Source: Myxococcales bacterium
Lineage (GTDB): Bacteria; Myxococcota_A; Polyangia; Haliangiales; Haliangiaceae
Length of the DNA: 64,000 bases
Assembly: GCA_016720595.1 (NCBI GenBank)
Contig: JADKKI010000032.1
Span: forward strand, 62,001 to 126,000
Reading direction: 5' to 3'
Shown here: in pieces, positions 63,469 through 64,000 of the stretch
How the letters are laid out: every line of letters begins with the position of its first letter
How positions within the stretch are numbered: the first letter of the stretch is position 1
Position numbers and translations under genes: made by a program
The notes under the pieces: generated by a model
Told to the model about the DNA's origin: nothing
What the model saw: only the letters and a program-made list of their open reading frames with translations
Database searches by the model: none

Positions 63469-64000
63469 TGCAGACGCCAGCTGGAGCAGAACGCCCCGTA
63501 TTCCGCCAGGACCTCGTCGCGGAAGCGATCGAGGAGCAAGGCGCGAAGTTCATCGACGTGATGGATCCGGATAGCGGCAACGTGTTCCGGTTCTTCGAGG
63601 TCGAGTACTCCCTCGCCTGCGCGATGGATGGCCAGCGCGACGTCGCGGGCATCGTCAAGTGGGCGCAGGAAGAGCTGGGGCTCACGCCCTCACCGAAGGA
63701 AGTCCAGACCGTCATCGCGACGCTGGCCGATCTCAAGTTCATCGAGACCGGCGCGACGAAGCTGTCCGATGTTCCGGAGGCCAAGGCCGCCGCCCAGCAG
63801 GCGTTCGTCGACACCGAGGCGACCACCGTCGGCGCCTCGCCGCTGCCGCCCGATGACGAGCTCGCACGTGGCATCGTCGTCGGCGCGTCCGCGCGCGGAT
63901 CGCATGGCGATGATGTCGAGCTCGGCCGCTCGGGTGGTGCGATGAGCGCCGCGAGCACGCGCGAAGACGCGATGTCCGGAGGGGCCGACTTCGATCTCGG
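63468..64000 (+). CDS. PqqD-like winged-helix N-terminal protein, partial
   Basis: Starts at ATG 63468, overlapping the mglA TGA by one base, and runs off the window (about 177 codons seen). The N-terminal region (FRFFEVEYSLACAMDGQRDVAGIVKWAQEELG, then VIATLADLKFIE) resembles a PqqD-like winged helix as found at the N-terminus of some peptide-binding and export proteins. From ~105 the sequence is acidic and low in complexity. Function and length unknown; tight coupling to mglA suggests a role in the same pathway. Confidence 0.6.
   Translation, partial: MQTPAGAERPVFRQDLVAEAIEEQGAKFIDVMDPDSGNVFRFFEVEYSLACAMDGQRDVAGIVKWAQEELGLTPSPKEVQTVIATLADLKFIETGATKLSDVPEAKAAAQQAFVDTEATTVGASPLPPDDELARGIVVGASARGSHGDDVELGRSGGAMSAASTREDAMSGGADFDL

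Overview
The window is a GC-rich replication-origin region of what is almost certainly a myxobacterium-like member of the Myxococcota (former Deltaproteobacteria). The supporting evidence is the mglB-mglA polarity pair, a CdnL/CarD-type regulator, a receiver-DUF4388 protein, a Hanks-type kinase with a PEGA-like domain, a zinc-ribbon/TPR giant and several cysteine-rich lipoproteins. A Kofleriaceae/Haliangium-like placement is possible, but this is inference; there is no rRNA in the window.

Region by region. (1) 1-5414, minus strand: a truncated ECF sigma factor, mutM, rsmA, tsaD and a receiver-DUF4388-TPR membrane protein. (2) 5483-7781, plus: an overlapping larA-like / rsmG / mug unit, then a free-standing LAGLIDADG endonuclease gene in reverse. 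(3) 8246-15900, minus: rpmH-rnpA-yidD-yidC-khpB-mnmE followed by bioF-bioA-bioD. (4) 15901-22725: the origin, with DnaA boxes on both sides of dnaA, then dnaN, recF and gyrB. (5) 22735-29907: mostly housekeeping genes (histidine phosphatase, fabH, cdnL, pepA, DUF72, short transaldolase, NUDIX, trmB). (6) 29908-30462: a gene-free block with direct repeats, a nested imperfect palindrome enclosing an 18-copy CGAA microsatellite, and a 15-bp tandem array. (7) 30463-37000: WYL regulator, VOC protein, uvrB, thiE, a monoheme cytochrome, cpoB and pal. (8) 36866-45800: an NtrC-type regulator, then a minus-strand envelope/signalling group (degenerate metzincin-like lipoprotein, HEAT protein, Ser/Thr kinase, TPR membrane protein, lipoprotein), then an outer-membrane protein. 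(9) 45992-55515, minus: selB, an acyl-CoA ligase, the zinc-ribbon/TPR giant, and an ECF sigma / anti-sigma / Spy-like operon. (10) 55609-64000, plus: serS, all four serine tRNAs, tRNA-Arg(ACG) abutting tadA, SRP RNA, dnaX, ybaB, recR, mglB, mglA and the start of a PqqD-like protein.

The genes interlock in three main ways. Replication initiation and repair genes sit around the origin. Translation machinery is grouped with its substrates (serS with tRNA-Ser, tadA with tRNA-Arg(ACG)). Envelope and polarity functions (cpoB/pal, the kinase group, mglBA) are interspersed.

Two tracts of almost pure G/C with long G runs (about 38250-38468 and 45801-45980) interrupt the 3' ends of two plus-strand genes. 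Both lie exactly at convergent gene junctions. They look like sequencing or assembly artefacts rather than biology, and the two gene ends should not be trusted.
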